A stretch of DNA of 8,844 nt from positions 1-8,844 of the forward strand of contig CAMOTK010000075.1 of the NCBI GenBank assembly GCA_946625715.1, written 5' to 3'. This DNA comes from an uncultured Prevotella sp. (lineage in GTDB: Bacteria > Bacteroidota > Bacteroidia > Bacteroidales > Bacteroidaceae). The position numbers and the translations under genes were made by a program. The notes beneath the pieces were generated by a model, which saw only the letters and a program-made list of their open reading frames with translations, was not told the DNA's origin and made no database searches. Positions within the stretch are counted from its first letter, which is position 1. The number at the start of each line of letters is the position of its first letter. Below, in pieces: positions 7,216 through 8,844 of the stretch.

Positions 7216-8709
7216 TTAGAGTGTTACACCGTTCTTGAAAATAGAGATTTCGCGGTAGCCGTTGACCTCGTTGCGAGCCTTCTCGCCGCTGGCCACGCTG
7301 AGCACCTTGTCGATGAACTCGGGCACGAGCTCCTGCATGGTGCGGCCCTCAATGAGCTGTCCGGCAGAGAAGTCCACCCAGTTGGGCTTGTTCTTGGCAA
7401 GCGTGGGGTTGGTGGCAATCTTCATCGTGGGCACGAAGGTGCCGAAGGGCGTACCGCGGCCAGTGGTGAAGAGTACGATGTGGCAGCCGCACGAAGCCAG
7501 GGCCGTAGAGGCTACGAGGTCGTTGCCTGGTGCCGAGAGCAGGTTGAGGCCGTGGTTCTGCAGACGGTCGCCATACTCCATCACACCGCTGACAGGTGCG
7601 CGTCCGCACTTCTGTGTGCAGCCGAGGGCCTTGTCTTCGAGTGTAGAAATGCCGCCGGCCTTGTTGCCCGGTGAGGGATTCTCGCCTACGGGTTCGCCGT
7701 GCGAGAGGAAGTAGTTCTTGAAGTTGTTGATGAGCGAGACGGTCTGCTCGAAGAGTTCGGGTGTTTCGCAGCGGTTCATGAGAATGGTTTCGGCGCCAAA
7801 CATTTCGGGCACCTCGGTGAGCACGCTGGTGCCGCCCTGAGCTACGAGCCAGTCGCTGAACTCGCCCACGAGCGGGTTGGCGGTGATGCCCGAGAAGCCG
7901 TCGCTGCCGCCGCACTTCAGTCCTACGCGCAGTTTCGATACGGGCACGTCCTCGCGCTTGTCCTGACGAGCAATATCGTAGAGCTCGCGCAGAATCTGCA
8001 TGCCGGCCTCTACCTCGTCGCCTTCAACCTTCTGCGTGACGAGCAGGCGGATGCGCTGCTTGTCGTAGTCGCCCAGCATCTTCATAAAGTCGTCGGGCTG
8101 GTTGTTTTCGCAACCGAGAGAGAGTACGAGCACGGCGCCGGCGTTGGGGTGCAGACAGATGTCGCGCAGCACCTTGCGGGTGTTCTCGTGGTCTTCCGAG
8201 AGCTGCGAGCAGCCGTAGTTGTGATGCCATGCATAGATGCTGTCAACGCCTTCGCAACCAGTCTCCTGCTGCAGCTGACGTACCAGTCGCTCGGCAATGC
8301 CGTTGACGCAGCCCACAGTGGGCACAATCCATATTTCATTGCGTACGCCCACGTCGCCGTTCTTGCGAACATAACCCTTAAACGTACGGTTTTCTTTCTT
8401 GATGTTAAGTGGCTCGTCTACAGGTTGATATGTATATTCGAGTGTGCCGCTGAGGTTGGTCTTCAAGTTGTTCTCGTTTACCCAGTCGCCGGCCTTCAAG
8501 TCTTTGCGAGCGTGACCGATGGGGTAGCCGTACTTGATGATGTTTTCGCCTTCCTTAGTGTCGCGAATGAGCACTTTGTGTCCGGCGGGTGTGTCTTCAG
8601 CGAGGGTTACTTTCATGCCGTCGACTTCAATGACGTCGCCCTTCTTTTTGGGTGCAAGACAAACGACGACAGAGTCGGCAGGATTGATTTTAAGAAATGT
8701 TGCTTCCAT
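7216..8709 (-). CDS. uxaA: Altronate dehydratase
   Basis: UxaA dehydrates D-altronate to 2-keto-3-deoxy-D-gluconate, the third step of D-galacturonate (pectin) breakdown after UxaC and UxaB, in the cytosol. With the ATG at 8709 the protein is 497 aa, essentially the E. coli length (495 as I recall it). An N-terminal SAF domain (1-90) contains PAGHKVLIRD and KYGYPIGHA. The large catalytic part has NGDVGVRNE (117-125), PTVGCVNGIA (130-139), NYGCSQL (164-170), LGCENNQ (198-204), CGGSDGFSGITANP (266-279), TEVPEMFGAE (298-307), ENPSPGNKAGG (343-353), GCTQK (363-367) and TTGRGTPFG (415-423). It ends in IFKNGVTL, almost identical to the E. coli end (IFKSGVTL). This favours UxaA over galactarate dehydratase GarD. 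An in-frame ATG at 8802 would overlap the upstream gene and translate a repeat, so it is rejected. Induction by hexuronate through the adjacent LacI-like regulator is plausible but not shown. Confidence 0.96.
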   Translation of the reverse strand: MEATFLKINPADSVVVCLAPKKKGDVIEVDGMKVTLAEDTPAGHKVLIRDTKEGENIIKYGYPIGHARKDLKAGDWVNENNLKTNLSGTLEYTYQPVDEPLNIKKENRTFKGYVRKNGDVGVRNEIWIVPTVGCVNGIAERLVRQLQQETGCEGVDSIYAWHHNYGCSQLSEDHENTRKVLRDICLHPNAGAVLVLSLGCENNQPDDFMKMLGDYDKQRIRLLVTQKVEGDEVEAGMQILRELYDIARQDKREDVPVSKLRVGLKCGGSDGFSGITANPLVGEFSDWLVAQGGTSVLTEVPEMFGAETILMNRCETPELFEQTVSLINNFKNYFLSHGEPVGENPSPGNKAGGISTLEDKALGCTQKCGRAPVSGVMEYGDRLQNHGLNLLSAPGNDLVASTALASCGCHIVLFTTGRGTPFGTFVPTMKIATNPTLAKNKPNWVDFSAGQLIEGRTMQELVPEFIDKVLSVASGEKARNEVNGYREISIFKNGVTL

Positions 8710-8767
8710 ATTTTTATTTTTTTGAAATTTGAAATTTGAAGTTTGAAGTTTATGATTAGTCTGTTTG
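8710..8767 (-). promoter_or_regulatory. 58-nt leader in front of uxaA
   Basis: The gap between the upstream gene's stop and uxaA is AT-rich and about half of it is a heptamer tandem repeat. Directly before the ATG is AAAAAAATAAAAAT, an A-rich ribosome-loading region. I do not find a good TTTG/TAnnTTTG promoter pair, so uxaA may be read from a promoter further upstream, outside the window. Confidence 0.5.
8721..8751. repeat. Heptamer tandem repeat (TTTGAAA)2(TTTGAAG)2 plus TTT
   Basis: On the plus strand four 7-bp units occur back to back: TTTGAAA at 8721 and 8728, TTTGAAG at 8735 and 8742, then a partial TTT. On the uxaA strand this reads as AAACTTC/AAATTTC units ending 11 bp before the start codon. 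The repeat is exact apart from the A/G change in the last base, and lies wholly in the non-coding leader. Confidence 0.9.
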
Positions 8768-8844
8768 TTACCCAATGTTAGTTCTTCGGTAGAATTCAAC
8801 ATTTTCGCGCGAGAGCAGTTCGATGGGCATGTAGTTGATAGGCG
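8768..8844 (-). CDS. C-terminal end of a probable LacI-family transcriptional regulator (partial)
   Basis: Only the last 24 full codons are inside the window: NYMPIELLSRENVEFYR preceded by Pro-Ile and followed by RTNIG and a TAA stop at 8768-8770. The frame is open to the right edge. The pattern NYMPIxxLxxENxxxY matches, from memory, the C-terminus of Bacteroidetes LacI-type regulators with a periplasmic-binding-protein-like ligand domain, in which this segment is the last strand and tail. A LacI-type regulator beside uxaA would suit local control of hexuronate catabolism. The call rests on a very short tail, so it could be another protein with a similar end. Confidence 0.5.
   Translation of the reverse strand, partial: PINYMPIELLSRENVEFYRRTNIG

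Noticed and set aside
7699..8739. Plus-strand open frame of 346 codons opposite uxaA
   Set aside because: It is the mirror frame of a strongly conserved gene. The product has no recognisable motif, its composition (Val/Ala/His/Leu-rich) is typical of reverse-strand reading of G/C-rich codons, and no promoter or ribosome site precedes it.
8721..8751. Repeat considered as a CRISPR or phage attachment remnant
   Set aside because: Units are 7 bp and contiguous with no spacers, and no integrase, cas gene or tRNA lies nearby; it is a simple tandem repeat.
8710..8802. 31-residue extension of UxaA from an ATG at 8802
   Set aside because: It overlaps the upstream gene's 3' end, translates the heptamer repeat, and adds residues that E. 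coli UxaA lacks. The ATG at 8709 gives the normal length and an A-rich leader.

Overview
The window looks like chromosomal core sequence from a member of the Bacteroidales, most likely Prevotella or a close relative. Three things support this. Protein sequences resemble Bacteroidetes homologues (PBP1A, UxaA, the NhaC-type carrier, the PF14907 nucleotidyltransferase). Translation starts sit in A-rich leaders without strong Shine-Dalgarno sequences. Promoter-like sites fit the Bacteroidetes TTTG / TAnnTTTG pattern. I see no tRNA, rRNA, CRISPR array, insertion sequence or phage gene.

Layout: (1) 1-2349, minus strand: a compact pyrB-pyrI-glyA cluster. pyrB and pyrI overlap by ATGA, and glyA follows after 44 nt and runs off the left edge. 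It couples the committed step of pyrimidine synthesis (class B aspartate transcarbamoylase) to one-carbon supply (serine hydroxymethyltransferase). (2) 2350-2473: a 124-bp divergent control region with a promoter-like site for each side. (3) 2474-4813, plus strand: a complete class A penicillin-binding protein (PBP1A type), apparently a single-gene unit. (4) 4819-8844, minus strand, converging on the PBP gene with only 5 bp between stop codons. Read in transcription order, this is the C-terminal end of a probable LacI-family regulator, uxaA (altronate dehydratase), an NhaC-type Na+/H+ antiporter with a TTG start, and a PF14907-type nucleotidyltransferase. The last three are packed tightly enough (7-nt gap, then ATGA overlap) to be one operon.

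The right-hand group links hexuronate (pectin-derived galacturonate) catabolism, through D-altronate to 2-keto-3-deoxygluconate, with a cation antiporter and an orphan nucleotidyltransferase. Why those two genes travel with uxaA is the main open question. A heptamer tandem repeat lies directly in front of uxaA.

I did not find a clearly novel defence, mobile or RNA system. The best leads are the uxaA-nhaC-nucleotidyltransferase operon, the heptamer repeat, the TTG start and the compact divergent promoter region. Residue positions were counted by hand. Family assignments come from recognised motifs and remembered homologues, not from a database search.
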